A stretch of DNA of 64,000 bases from positions 3,286,001-3,350,000 of the forward strand of contig NZ_CP183303.1 in NCBI RefSeq assembly GCF_048541585.1, given 5' to 3'. The notes under the pieces are model-generated. The model ran no database searches, had not been told where the DNA came from, and saw only the letters and a program-made list of their open reading frames with translations. Origin of the DNA: Legionella_C sp048541585 (lineage in GTDB: Bacteria; Pseudomonadota; Gammaproteobacteria; Legionellales; Legionellaceae). Of the stretch, positions 54,427-63,910 are shown in pieces (position 1 is the first letter of the stretch; each line of letters begins with the position of its first letter). The position numbers were made by a program, and so were the translations under genes.

Positions 54427-54780
54427 GACTTTGGCAATTACTCTCTATTTTAATTTAAGCACAACACAAAATATTATACATTGTTAAAATAAAAAGCTTA
54501 TTTTTTACAAAAAAATTACACACTTTTTTAGTTTACAGTTTTGCAATACTTTTATGAAAAAAACAAGATCAATTAAATTTAAAATATTCCATATTGGAAT
54601 ATTTTTAAACAAAAATTAAATAAAATTAGCTTGTTACCTAAAAGCTTATTAATTTTAATTAAAATACCTTGGTTGGTATAAATTTACAGTTTTGTAACAA
54701 CTTATTGGACATATTTGTTTCACTTAAAGTAATTATTTGCTATGATGCCAACGATTTTTTCAAACATATGGAGAAAAATT
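54427..54780. other. AT-rich gap with repeats before the membrane hypothetical
   Basis: About 350 bp, unusually AT-rich, without a coding frame. It holds the inverted repeat at 54581-54605 and two copies of TTTACAGTTTTG (54532-54543 and 54683-54694). It must carry the promoter of the following gene; no clear consensus pair stands out. Confidence 0.6.
54581..54605. promoter_or_regulatory. Inverted repeat, terminator or operator
   Basis: AAAATATTCC and GGAATATTTT, perfect 10-bp arms with ATATT between; TTTA/TAAA extends it. T-rich on both sides. Position, 175 bp upstream of the next gene, suits a bidirectional terminator or a regulator site. Confidence 0.45.
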
Positions 54781-55437
54781 ATGGCATTATTTAATTTTAA
54801 ATTTAAGAAAAGCGATGTGCAAAACAATTGGAAAACTGCTTCTGCAGTTAGCTTAGCTCTTTTAGCTGCACTTGGAGTAGGCTTAACTTGTGCATTCTTC
54901 CCACCTGCACTTGGTTTCGTTGCTGGTATTACTCTTTTCGGCGCTGCACCTTTCGCAGGTTTAGCTTCAATGTCTGTCGTTGCTGCTTCTTTTGCAGCTG
55001 CTGGAATTGCTGCCGCTGCAGTTTTTGCTGCTTCAGCTGTCGTTAATGCAGTGACTAAGCTATCTAATCTTTTTGATAACTTATTCCGCACTAAGAAAAC
55101 TCACATTACTAACTTCAAGCACGAACACATTGTTAACGATGGTTTCGGTAATAATGGTTTTAGTTTTAACAACCCACTTAAAGGTCTTGGTAGCAAACTT
55201 CATAGCCACCCATCTAAAAAAGTAGAAAAGGATCTTCCTAAAGCAGCGAATGAAGAAGATACTTTACATCGTAGCACTGCGAAAACTGATGCTCCTTCTA
55301 TAGTAGTTTCTCCTACTAGAACTACTCCTGAAGTAAAAGATTTAGGACAAAGCACGAATCGTTATACAACTTATCAACCTGCTGAAGTACAAACAGATGT
55401 AGTACAAACAGAAGAATCTAAATTAGTTATAAAATAA
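54781..55437 (+). CDS. Unknown protein with Ala-rich membrane segments and polar C-terminal tail
   Basis: 218 residues from the ATG at 54781, with GGAG 8 nt upstream. A short basic N-terminus (MALFNFKFKKSD) leads into two or three Ala-rich hydrophobic stretches (about 18-90: VSLALLAALGVGLTCAFFPP and FAGLASMSVVAASFAAAGIA), then about 115 polar, disordered residues rich in Thr, Ser and Lys, ending TDVVQTEESKLVIK. No Sec signal. I do not recognise it. The layout, helical membrane hairpin plus polar tail, fits membrane-active Dot/Icm effector candidates, but this is only inference. A very strong terminator follows. Confidence 0.75.
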   Translation: MALFNFKFKKSDVQNNWKTASAVSLALLAALGVGLTCAFFPPALGFVAGITLFGAAPFAGLASMSVVAASFAAAGIAAAAVFAASAVVNAVTKLSNLFDNLFRTKKTHITNFKHEHIVNDGFGNNGFSFNNPLKGLGSKLHSHPSKKVEKDLPKAANEEDTLHRSTAKTDAPSIVVSPTRTTPEVKDLGQSTNRYTTYQPAEVQTDVVQTEESKLVIK

Positions 55438-55457
55438 TTAATTACTGTTATTCTCTC

Positions 55458-55500
55458 AGTATATGTTGAGCTTAAGCTCAACATATACTTTCTTCATTTT
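55458..55500 (+). terminator. Perfect 32-bp palindromic terminator
   Basis: 55458-55489 is a perfect palindrome centred on TTGAGCTTAAGCTCAA, followed by TTCTTCATTTT. It ends the gene before and insulates metG. Confidence 0.85.
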
Positions 55501-55619
55501 CCTTTCTATTTTCTTCAACCGCTTACTAGAATTAATTACTTATTAAAACTACCTAGAACAAGCATTTTACTTATAAATACATTATAATTTGTCACTTTTA
55601 TAAGACAGGGTTTTTAAGT

Positions 55620-57626
55620 ATGACTCGCAAATTAGTGGTAACCAGTGCACTTCCTTATGCTAATGGCCCACTTCACCTAGGACATTTAGTTGAGCATATT
55701 CAGACAGATGTATGGGTCCGTACGCATAAGATGTTAGGCCATACCTGTATTAGTGTTTGTGGTGATGATGCCCATGGCACGCCAATTATGTTAAAAGCAG
55801 AACAACTTGGTATAAGTCCTGAAGAATTAACTAGACAAATGAAGCAAAGCCATGAGCAGGATTTTCAAAACTTTGCTATTTATTACGACTATTACCATAC
55901 AACGCATTCTAAGGAAAACCAGACGCTAGCGAGTCAGATTTACCAGCAGTTACAAGCCAATGGTGATATTGTTAAAAAAACTATTCGGCAAGCCTATGAT
56001 CCAGTTAAAGAAATGTTCCTACCTGATCGTTATGTCAAAGGAACATGCCCTAAATGTGGCACGCTTGATCAATATGGTGATAATTGCGAAAGTTGTGGTG
56101 CTACCTATGCAACCACGGACTTAATCGATGCAGTTTCCGCAATTTCAGGCGCAAAACCGATTGAAAAAGAATCGGAACATTATTTTTTTGATTTACCACG
56201 TTATGAAAAATTATTAAAAGAATGGACTCGCCAAGGCCATTTACAAACAGAGGTAAGTAACAAACTTGATGAGTGGTTTGCAGCAGGCTTAAAGCAGTGG
56301 GATATTTCGCGTGACGCGCCTTATTTTGGTTTCCCTATTCCAGGTACGACTAATAAATTTTTCTATGTTTGGTTAGATGCCCCTATTGGCTATATGGCAA
56401 GTTTTCAAAAATACTGTGAACTTCATCAATTATCATTTGATGAATTTTGGGGAAAAAACTCTACAGCGGAGCTTTATCATTTTGTAGGTAAAGATATTGT
56501 CTACTTTCATGCCCTCTTCTGGCCTGCAATGCTTGCCGGAAGTAACCATCGTCTTCCGACAGCCATTTTTACGCATGGTTTTTTAACTGTTAATGGACAG
56601 AAGATGTCTAAATCCCGGGGCACATTTATTGAAGCAAGAACCTACTTAAATCATCTTCATCCTGAATATCTACGTTATTACTTTGCTGCTAAATTAAATG
56701 GTAAAGTAGACGACCTTGATTTAAATTTTGATGACTTTATTAATCGAATTAATGCTGACTTAGTAGGTAAAGTGGTGAATATTGCTAGCCGCTGTGCAGG
56801 TTTTATTAATAAGCGCTTTGATAATCAATTAGCAGCAGCCTTAAGTGAACCAACATTGTATCAAGAGCTTTTAAGCTTTCGTGAAGGGATTATTGATGCC
56901 TATGTTCAAAGAGACTATGCGCGAGCCATTCGCCAAATCATGGAATGTGCTGATCGAGTTAACCAGTATATTGATACAAATAAACCTTGGGTATTGGCCA
57001 AAAATCCAGAACAATTAGCTGATGTCCAGGCTATTTGTACTATGGGATTAAATTTATTTCGTATTTTAATGACCTATCTTAAGCCTGTATTACCTTTAAT
57101 GGCTAATCAAGTAGAAACCTTCTTAAACTGTGGGAGCCTAACCTGGGATTGTCTTAATAAGCCATTAGTAGATCAGACTATTAATTTATTTAAACCATTA
57201 ATGGTTCGCGTTGAACGTGATAAGGTAGATGCTGTGTTAGAAGAAACAAAAGCTAATTTAACTAAAACTAGTCAGCCTAAAGCGGAACAAGTTGCAGAAA
57301 TACAATCTATTAGTATTGACGACTTTAGTAAAATCGATTTACGAGTAGCTAAAATTATTGCTGCTGAACCGGTTGAAGGCGCTGATAAATTATTACGTTT
57401 ACAGCTCGATTTAGGAAATAGCCAAAAGCAAGTTTTTGCTGGTATAAAATCAGCTTATGAACCTAATGAGCTTATCGGCCGCTTAACCGTTGTTGTTGCT
57501 AATTTAGCACCACGCACTATGCGTTTTGGCGTATCTGAAGGAATGATTTTAGCAGCTGGTGATGGAAAAGGTATATTTTTATTACAACCTGATACAGGCG
57601 CTTTACCTGGTATGAAAGTAAAATGA
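55620..57626 (+). CDS. metG: Methionyl-tRNA synthetase MetG
   Basis: 668 residues, class I: ANGPLHLGHLVEH (HIGH-type), KMSKSRGTF, and a zinc knuckle CPKCGTLDQYGDNCESC. The C-terminal 100 residues form the EMAP-like tRNA-binding dimerisation domain (IDDFSKIDLRVAKIIAAEPV). Coupled by ATGA to the rnfB-like gene. Confidence 0.98.
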   Translation: MTRKLVVTSALPYANGPLHLGHLVEHIQTDVWVRTHKMLGHTCISVCGDDAHGTPIMLKAEQLGISPEELTRQMKQSHEQDFQNFAIYYDYYHTTHSKENQTLASQIYQQLQANGDIVKKTIRQAYDPVKEMFLPDRYVKGTCPKCGTLDQYGDNCESCGATYATTDLIDAVSAISGAKPIEKESEHYFFDLPRYEKLLKEWTRQGHLQTEVSNKLDEWFAAGLKQWDISRDAPYFGFPIPGTTNKFFYVWLDAPIGYMASFQKYCELHQLSFDEFWGKNSTAELYHFVGKDIVYFHALFWPAMLAGSNHRLPTAIFTHGFLTVNGQKMSKSRGTFIEARTYLNHLHPEYLRYYFAAKLNGKVDDLDLNFDDFINRINADLVGKVVNIASRCAGFINKRFDNQLAAALSEPTLYQELLSFREGIIDAYVQRDYARAIRQIMECADRVNQYIDTNKPWVLAKNPEQLADVQAICTMGLNLFRILMTYLKPVLPLMANQVETFLNCGSLTWDCLNKPLVDQTINLFKPLMVRVERDKVDAVLEETKANLTKTSQPKAEQVAEIQSISIDDFSKIDLRVAKIIAAEPVEGADKLLRLQLDLGNSQKQVFAGIKSAYEPNELIGRLTVVVANLAPRTMRFGVSEGMILAAGDGKGIFLLQPDTGALPGMKVK

Positions 57627-58237
57627 CTATTTCAGTAAAAGATATCGATGCCTTATTACCACAAACGCAATGTGGCGAGTGTGGTTTTTCTGGCTGCCTA
57701 CCTTACGCAGAAGCTTTGTTACAAGGAAGCACCCCTATTGATCGCTGTCCGCCAGGTGGCGTTGAAACTGTTAAAGTATTAGCAAAGTTATTACAAATGG
57801 ATGCTACTCCTTACCTTTCTACAGCACAAGCAAATATGCGTAAACCTAGCGTTGCTAAAATACGTGAAGCAGATTGTGTAGGCTGTACTAAATGCATTCA
57901 AGCGTGCCCTGTGGATGCCATTATTGGTAGTGGAAAACTTATGCATGTAGTCTTAGCAACAGCTTGTACAGGCTGTGGTTTGTGTGTTGAGCCCTGCCCA
58001 GTAGATTGTATTGAGATGCATATTATTGATAAACCAACTTATAATCGTGAGCAAGCCAGGCAACGCTTTCAAGCTAAACAAATAAGAAATTTACGTGAGC
58101 AACATGAGCAACAGCAGCTCTACCGGGCTAAAAAGCAATTAGCTAAACAAACGCAAAATAGCCAAGAATTAGAAGCAAAGAAAAATTATATTTTACAAGC
58201 TCTTAATCGTGTAAAGACTAAAAAAAATCATGGATAG
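57623..58237 (+). CDS. rnfB: RnfB-like ferredoxin without the membrane anchor
   Basis: 204 residues. An N-terminal Fe-S motif CGECGFSGCLPYAEAL with a later Cys (DRCPPGG) is the RnfB/ACDS-type cluster; two 4Fe-4S ferredoxin motifs follow, CVGCTKCIQACPVDAI and CTGCGLCVEPCPVDCI. The usual N-terminal membrane helix of RnfB is missing, and a Gln/Lys-rich helical tail of about 60 residues is added. No other rnf genes are here. It sits between metG and nth, so it could supply electrons or clusters to Nth or another Fe-S enzyme; inferred. Confidence 0.88.
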   Translation: MTISVKDIDALLPQTQCGECGFSGCLPYAEALLQGSTPIDRCPPGGVETVKVLAKLLQMDATPYLSTAQANMRKPSVAKIREADCVGCTKCIQACPVDAIIGSGKLMHVVLATACTGCGLCVEPCPVDCIEMHIIDKPTYNREQARQRFQAKQIRNLREQHEQQQLYRAKKQLAKQTQNSQELEAKKNYILQALNRVKTKKNHG

Positions 58238-58862
58238 TTTAACTCGCCGCGAAATCTTTAAACGCTTTCAAGCAGCTAACCCTAGCCCTACTACCGAATT
58301 ACGTTTTAATTCGTCGTTTGAACTGCTTATTGCGGTCATTTTATCTGCCCAAGCAACAGATATCAGTGTGAATAAAGCTACTGAGAAATTATTTCCTATC
58401 GCCAATACTCCAGAAGCTATTTTTTCATTAGGCGAAGAAAAACTACAAACTTATATTAATAAAATTAACTTATATCGCGGTAAAGCAAGAAATGTTATTA
58501 AGACATGTCAGATGCTACTAGAAAAGCATCATGGTGAAGTCCCAACTACTCGTGAAGAATTAGAAGCACTGCCTGGTGTAGGCCGCAAGACCGCTAATGT
58601 CGTTTTAAATACCGCTTTTAAACAGCCTGTTATAGCAGTTGATACACATATCTTTCGTGTTGCTAATCGTACGGGTATTGCACCTGGTAAAAACCCGCTA
58701 GAAGTTGAATTAAATTTACTAAAGGTTGTTGATGAAGAATTTGTGCTGAATGCTCATCATTGGTTGCTTTTACATGGACGTTATGTTTGTGTTGCCCGTA
58801 AACCTCATTGCCATGGTTGTACCATACGTGATTTATGCGAATATCCCGAAAAAACACTCTAA
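58230..58862 (+). CDS. nth: Endonuclease III
   Basis: 210 residues, the usual length. Helix-hairpin-helix LPGVGRKTANVVLNTA with the catalytic Lys, VDTHIFRVANR with the Asp, and the Cys motif CVARKPHCHGCTIRDLC for the 4Fe-4S cluster. It removes oxidised pyrimidines. Overlaps the rnfB-like gene by 8 bp. Confidence 0.97.
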   Translation: MDSLTRREIFKRFQAANPSPTTELRFNSSFELLIAVILSAQATDISVNKATEKLFPIANTPEAIFSLGEEKLQTYINKINLYRGKARNVIKTCQMLLEKHHGEVPTTREELEALPGVGRKTANVVLNTAFKQPVIAVDTHIFRVANRTGIAPGKNPLEVELNLLKVVDEEFVLNAHHWLLLHGRYVCVARKPHCHGCTIRDLCEYPEKTL

Positions 58863-58985
58863 AGCTTTAAGTTAAGTAAAGTTTACTAAAAAAGAATTAC
58901 TCCATTAAATTAAATATCAAAATGTCTAGAAATTAATTTACTTTGGCCCTAGAATGAAATTTCCGACTTCAGCAGGGAGAAGCAT

Positions 58986-60842
58986 ATGCGTTGGTGGTGG
59001 AATAATTCTGAGGATTCAGTTAACGCACAAGCAATTACTCAATCCCCAGGTAATAATAGTTGGTGGAATAGGATAAAAGGATGGGGTAGCGATTTATGGA
59101 ACAGTAATACAGTTGCAGAAACAGCAACGAATGTTAGTAGTTTCACTTATAATACCATCTTAAAATCGTTTGAACTTGCACCAGCTGCGGTAAAAACAGT
59201 TGCCTCTGTAATCACCCATACCCAAACCAGGCAAATTGCCTATCATATAGCCCGTATTTTTGCCGAAGACATAGCACCTTTAGTTGCTGTCAATTATGCT
59301 TTTGACAGTTTAAAAAAATATAGTGAAGATGAATTAATTGATAAAAATGCGGAGTGGGTAAGTGCTACTACACTCTTACAAACTTCATTAGGATTATTAC
59401 AAGCAGCACTATGGGTTTATAATACTCGGAAAAAAACACAAGCTACGGTACGTATGGCTGTAGTAGCTTTTGAGGCATCTAAATCTTTAAATACCGTTAA
59501 TTCTGACCTTCCCAAGCAAATTTGTATTGAAAAGAAATGCGACTTGCTACGTTATGTAAGAGGTAACTTTCGTGATCTTACCACTTTTTGGGCTACAGAA
59601 GCAGCCTTATCCTTAATAGGCTATATCCCTTTTGGCGATAAAGTTGTTGCCGTTTTATCTGTCTATCATCGTGGGCGTTATGCTTTAACTATGGTATTGC
59701 CTGATTTATGTCAGCGCCATCAAGTAGAATATTTAAAAGAAAATGCTGAGCTTTCATTAGCATTAGGTCTCTATCAATTAGGTGCTACCCTTTTATTGAG
59801 TTGGGGCATTGAATCACTAACAAATATACCCTCTAAATACTATCAACCTTTTGTAGCGCAAGCCATGCTATTGACCCAGATTAGCGTTGCTGCTCACTCT
59901 CGCTTACCACGGCCAATCGATCAATCACAACGAAAAGTATTTGATCCCGTAGGCGCTTACCAGAGTTTAATCAGCCTTATTTTTGATATTGTAGCCTCTG
60001 GCCTTAAAAAACAAATTCCTAAGTTACTTAAAGGGCCACCAGCCGATATTCCTTGGCAAAAAATTTATAATGCAGCGATAGAGCTACAACAGTACTCCTA
60101 TATACAAAAAATAGAAACAATTGCTTTACCGCGTATGTTACATAGTCCAGAAGCATTTATTTCTGATCCAGTTATTCAACCCTATTGGAAATATTTACGT
60201 GAACGTTCAATATTAGCGTTAACAGCACTAGAGGATCTAAACGCTCCCTTTTTAAAAATAAGTGAAGTAGCAACTTACGATCCTAAAAAAGCAGCCCAAT
60301 TATTTTTAATTAAAGTCGCAACTTATGATCCCAAAAAAGCGGCTAAGTTATTATGGTTAATTTTTGGAATGCCTAAATCTGTCTCTCGAGAAGTTTTAAA
60401 ACAACTTGGGAATCAAAAATTTATGCTTGATATAGGTTCTTGGCGCAGAAAATTAGAAACGCTAGAAGTTAGAGATTCATTAAAAGAATTTGACTCTAGT
60501 CCTTTAACTTTACAATTAAGGCAACCAGAACCTAAACAAGAAATAACCCTACCGCCAAAGGAAGAAAATAGCAAAGAAGAGGAAGGTAATAACACTAAAA
60601 TAGACGCTAAAGAAATAATTAATCCTAATAAAAATTCTGGATCAACCCGTGCCAAAGATATTATTATTACATCGACAAAGCGCTCAACCCCCAAAAAACC
60701 ACCGGTTAATCTGATTCAAACTAAATTTAATTCGCCATCTAAAGTATCAGCTCATAATTTAGGTTTGTTTGATTCCGCTAAAAAAGAAAAACAAGATCAA
60801 CAAAAGAGAGTAGATCCAATAGATAGTGTGAGTTTCTCTTAA
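58986..60842 (+). CDS. Large multi-helix protein of unknown function, effector candidate
   Basis: 618 residues. A Trp/Asn-rich start (MRWWWNNSED), a central region of long amphipathic and hydrophobic helices (about 50-450; likely several membrane contacts such as AALSLIGYIPFGDKVVAVLS and LSLALGLYQLGATLLLSWGI), an exact-style 16-residue tandem repeat (VATYDPKKAAQLFLIK then VATYDPKKAAKLLWLI), and a disordered Lys/Glu/Ser/Pro tail from about 505. No Sec signal. I do not recognise a family. Size, internal helices and polar tail suit a Dot/Icm-type effector. The start is preceded by GGGAGAAGC. Confidence 0.7.
   Translation: MRWWWNNSEDSVNAQAITQSPGNNSWWNRIKGWGSDLWNSNTVAETATNVSSFTYNTILKSFELAPAAVKTVASVITHTQTRQIAYHIARIFAEDIAPLVAVNYAFDSLKKYSEDELIDKNAEWVSATTLLQTSLGLLQAALWVYNTRKKTQATVRMAVVAFEASKSLNTVNSDLPKQICIEKKCDLLRYVRGNFRDLTTFWATEAALSLIGYIPFGDKVVAVLSVYHRGRYALTMVLPDLCQRHQVEYLKENAELSLALGLYQLGATLLLSWGIESLTNIPSKYYQPFVAQAMLLTQISVAAHSRLPRPIDQSQRKVFDPVGAYQSLISLIFDIVASGLKKQIPKLLKGPPADIPWQKIYNAAIELQQYSYIQKIETIALPRMLHSPEAFISDPVIQPYWKYLRERSILALTALEDLNAPFLKISEVATYDPKKAAQLFLIKVATYDPKKAAKLLWLIFGMPKSVSREVLKQLGNQKFMLDIGSWRRKLETLEVRDSLKEFDSSPLTLQLRQPEPKQEITLPPKEENSKEEEGNNTKIDAKEIINPNKNSGSTRAKDIIITSTKRSTPKKPPVNLIQTKFNSPSKVSAHNLGLFDSAKKEKQDQQKRVDPIDSVSFS
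60267..60362 (+). repeat. 48-bp tandem repeat inside the large hypothetical gene
   Basis: Two units, 60267-60314 and 60315-60362, encode VATYDPKKAA followed by variable residues. The nucleotide copies differ mainly at third positions, so the duplication is not very recent and the peptide has been kept. Confidence 0.85.
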
Positions 60843-61182
60843 GGATCTTTTTTTCTAAATCGACATTCTGCGACTTATCAAGGAGATTTAGCGCTGTAAT
60901 TAACTAGCTAAATTCCGTAGAGCCAGTCGCAGGCTATCGGCAAGAGGTAAAAGACGCTTGTCCTATGCAAATTAATTTTACAATTTAGATAAATTTGCCA
61001 ACTAAATAATGATAGTGGTATAGTGCCGACCCATTAAGCGGTTGTAACGGCTTAATGCTAACATTCTAAAAAATTTACTATAAAGGATTAAGTGCTTAAT
61101 TGTAAAATTTACATATTAAAACTTGCCATATTAGAAATTATTAAAGGTTTTATTCATTTTAGTTTTAGTAAATGGCTCTAAT
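60843..61182. other. Gap with hairpins, no gene seen
   Basis: About 340 bp without a coding frame. CATTAAGC (61032-61039) and GCTTAATG (61050-61057) form a hairpin with a bulge near the loop. No strong promoter was identified for the transporter that follows. Confidence 0.5.
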
Positions 61183-62448
61183 ATGAATTTTATTGCAACA
61201 CCGTTTTCCGATCGTAGATATATCTTGCTTACATTGGCAATGGTAATTTGTCTTATTCTTTTAATTAATGTTTCATTTAAAGTAATTGCCATACATGATT
61301 TATATTTTACAGCTAACAGTATCTTGTGTTCTTTTATAGCTGGGTTATATCTCTTAGTTTTAAAAAATTGTAATTTAAAGCAACAGCGTCAAGTACTAAA
61401 TCAATCTTTATTAGCACTCTATTTATTTTCAGTAGGCGTTTATCTTTTATTAAATCTACCTTCAACAGAAAATATACGTAATACTGTTGCCTACCAAATT
61501 GTTTTTGAAGCGATTCCAAGAAAATTTTTCTCATCCACGATTGCTTTTGGTATTAGTTTTTACTTACCTCACCTTTTATTTTCTGCTCGCTATCCTGAAA
61601 TTTTTAACTTACCACGAAAATGCATGTTACTTGCCTTACTGGGGGGATTTTCATTTTTTTCTCTTGATTTTCTATTGCTTTTCTCAGAACCCTACACCAA
61701 AAAGTTTAGCCTACTTTATCTAGATTCTTTACTAGTTGCTGCCAGTGTTTTGCTTCTTATTGGAGTTAGTTATTTAGCCTATCTTTTATCTTCACGCGAT
61801 AATAAATTTAAAAGTAAAATAGCCTATTTTTTTAACCCTTATTATCATTATTTACTGGGATTAGCTGTTATTATTTTATTAACTAGTCTTGTTTGTGAAT
61901 ACCGCTTAATCTCCTTTGGAGCGTATGGAATTTTAGCTGCCAGTGGGATTTTATTTCCCTTTATAATGTTAATAAGTAGCCTTGTAGGTGAATTATTTGG
62001 TTATAGAGCTAATTTATATTTAATAGTTGTTATGGTATTAGCAGCATTAGCTTTTGATTTGTTATTTATGTCTACAATTTTATTACCTTCTCCAGATTTC
62101 TTTAATCTCAATTCTTATTATTATTTTGTTATGCCAAGACATATTGTGACTACTACTTTGGCAATTTTAGTTGCTTTTAGCTCTAACGCTTTTTTACTTA
62201 AAAAATTCAAAATTATGTATGACACTCATCGTGCCATACGTATCTTTGCTGCAAATATATTAGCAAATACATTATTATGTACTATTAATTATTCTATTCT
62301 ACTTACCGGCATCTATCCTTATGAAGAAATTTTTAATTTAAGTTTAAGTGGCTGGATTTATAAATTTATAGTTACTTTAATTAGTTTACCGTTAATCATT
62401 TATTTATATAATTTTTTAAATGAAAAACTTAACGTATTAGCAATATAA
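61183..62448 (+). CDS. VUT/YhhQ-like membrane transporter with apparent second half
   Basis: 421 residues, about twelve hydrophobic helices. The C-terminal half (about 240-415: PFIMLISSLVGELFGYRANL, PRHIVTTTLAILVAFSSNAF, FAANILANTLLCTINYS) has the pattern of the VUT family that includes the queuosine-precursor transporter YhhQ, normally about 220 residues. The N-terminal half (FTANSILCSFIAGLYLLVL, FFSSTIAFGISFYLPHLLF) looks like a diverged repeat of it. Substrate unknown. No queuosine genes adjacent, except the QueD-like homologue 28 kb away. Confidence 0.68.
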   Translation: MNFIATPFSDRRYILLTLAMVICLILLINVSFKVIAIHDLYFTANSILCSFIAGLYLLVLKNCNLKQQRQVLNQSLLALYLFSVGVYLLLNLPSTENIRNTVAYQIVFEAIPRKFFSSTIAFGISFYLPHLLFSARYPEIFNLPRKCMLLALLGGFSFFSLDFLLLFSEPYTKKFSLLYLDSLLVAASVLLLIGVSYLAYLLSSRDNKFKSKIAYFFNPYYHYLLGLAVIILLTSLVCEYRLISFGAYGILAASGILFPFIMLISSLVGELFGYRANLYLIVVMVLAALAFDLLFMSTILLPSPDFFNLNSYYYFVMPRHIVTTTLAILVAFSSNAFLLKKFKIMYDTHRAIRIFAANILANTLLCTINYSILLTGIYPYEEIFNLSLSGWIYKFIVTLISLPLIIYLYNFLNEKLNVLAI

Positions 62449-62503
62449 ATCTAAGCTTCTATTCTTTCTTTGTAACAGCCTAACTACAACTTTTCACCAA
62501 GAG

Positions 62504-63910
62504 TTAAGATACCTCGCTTGAGCTATTACCTTTCTTTTTAACCGGCCTTTTCCAACCAATAATTGTCTTTTGTTTACTCTCGCAAATAGTTAACTCGCCA
62601 GGCGGTACATTTTTACGAATAGTGCTACCTGCACCAACTGTAGCATAAGCACCTACTTTTACAGGAGCCACTAACTGAGTATCTGAGCCAATAAAGGCGC
62701 CGTCTTCAATGATAGTCTGATGCTTATTTACTCCGTCATAATTACAAGTAATTGTACCAGCCCCTACATTAACCTCTTTACCTAATGTTACATCACCTAG
62801 ATAACTTAAATGGTTTGCCTTACTTCCTTCAGCAAAAATAGCTTTTTTAGCTTCAACAAAATTACCTATTTTACAGCGAGGGCCTAACTGAGTGCCAGGA
62901 CGTAAACGTGCAAAAGGGCCTATATGACATTGCTTACCAATCTCGCAGTCTTCAAGTACACTATTAGCATAAATTTCAGAACCTTCGTCTATAGTCACAT
63001 TTGAAAGTACGCAATTAGGGCCAATAGAGCAACCGTTATGCAAAATAACTTTGCCAATGAATACACAATTCACATCGATAAAAACATCCTTGCCACAAAT
63101 TAATTCACCACGAATATCAATGCGATTAGCATCAACTATAAAAGTACCCTTTAATAATAATTGCTCAGCTTGCTTTCTTTGAAAAGCGCGCTCTAACTGT
63201 TGTAACTGCAGTTTTGTATTTACGCCTTGAACTTCTAAAATATCTTCTACCATAAAGGAAGTTAAGTTATATCCTTCAGAAACAGCCAAAGAAATAATCT
63301 GAGTTAAGTAATACTCATGTTGCGCATTATTATTATTAAGTAGAGGCAACCAACGGGCTAAATCTTTAGCTTGTGCGCAACACACACCTGTATAAATTTC
63401 CTTAACTTGTTTTTGTTCAGTGGTTGCATCTTTTTCTTCAACAATAGTTTGTATAGCTCCTGTGTCATCGCGAATAATTCGGCCAAGACCAGTTGGATCG
63501 GGAAATTGTGCTACCAGTAAAGCAAGTGTGCGAGGTTCTACATTAGAATTATACTGTGTATTTACAATTAATTTTTGTAACGTTTCTGCTTGAATTAAAG
63601 GCACATCCCCTGCAAGAATTAATACATTGGAAGTCAGCGAAAGGTAAGGTAATACCTGCTTAACTGCATGTCCGGTACCTAATTGTTCCTCTTGCAGAAT
63701 CCAACTGACCTCTAAGTCATTCAATTCTTGTTTCACCTGCTCGCCACCATGCCCATAAACTACATAAATAGCTTCTGGTTTTAATTGCTGTGCTGTATTA
63801 ATCACATGTCTTAACATGGGTTGGCCGGCAAGTGTATGAAGCACTTTGGGTTTAGTAGAATACATCCTTTTACCTTGCCCAGCAGCAAGGATAATAATTT
63901 GTAGAGACAT
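62504..63910 (-). CDS. glmU: Bifunctional GlmU (UDP-GlcNAc pyrophosphorylase/acetyltransferase)
   Basis: 468 residues. N-terminal uridyltransferase with IILAAGQGKRMYSTKPKVLH; left-handed beta-helix acetyltransferase from about 250 with repeated hexapeptides (IGPFARLRPGTQLGPRCKIG) and LSYLGDVTLGKEVNVGAGT. It makes UDP-GlcNAc for peptidoglycan and LPS. An AAGGAAA ribosome site lies before the ATG, and its own promoter must lie at or beyond the right window edge. Confidence 0.97.
   Translation of the reverse strand: MSLQIIILAAGQGKRMYSTKPKVLHTLAGQPMLRHVINTAQQLKPEAIYVVYGHGGEQVKQELNDLEVSWILQEEQLGTGHAVKQVLPYLSLTSNVLILAGDVPLIQAETLQKLIVNTQYNSNVEPRTLALLVAQFPDPTGLGRIIRDDTGAIQTIVEEKDATTEQKQVKEIYTGVCCAQAKDLARWLPLLNNNNAQHEYYLTQIISLAVSEGYNLTSFMVEDILEVQGVNTKLQLQQLERAFQRKQAEQLLLKGTFIVDANRIDIRGELICGKDVFIDVNCVFIGKVILHNGCSIGPNCVLSNVTIDEGSEIYANSVLEDCEIGKQCHIGPFARLRPGTQLGPRCKIGNFVEAKKAIFAEGSKANHLSYLGDVTLGKEVNVGAGTITCNYDGVNKHQTIIEDGAFIGSDTQLVAPVKVGAYATVGAGSTIRKNVPPGELTICESKQKTIIGWKRPVKKKGNSSSEVS

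Noticed and set aside
54720..55091. Minus-strand Ala/Lys-rich frame of 123 residues
   Set aside because: It is a shadow of the Ala-rich plus-strand gene; it lacks a ribosome site, and the plus frame has one plus a terminator.
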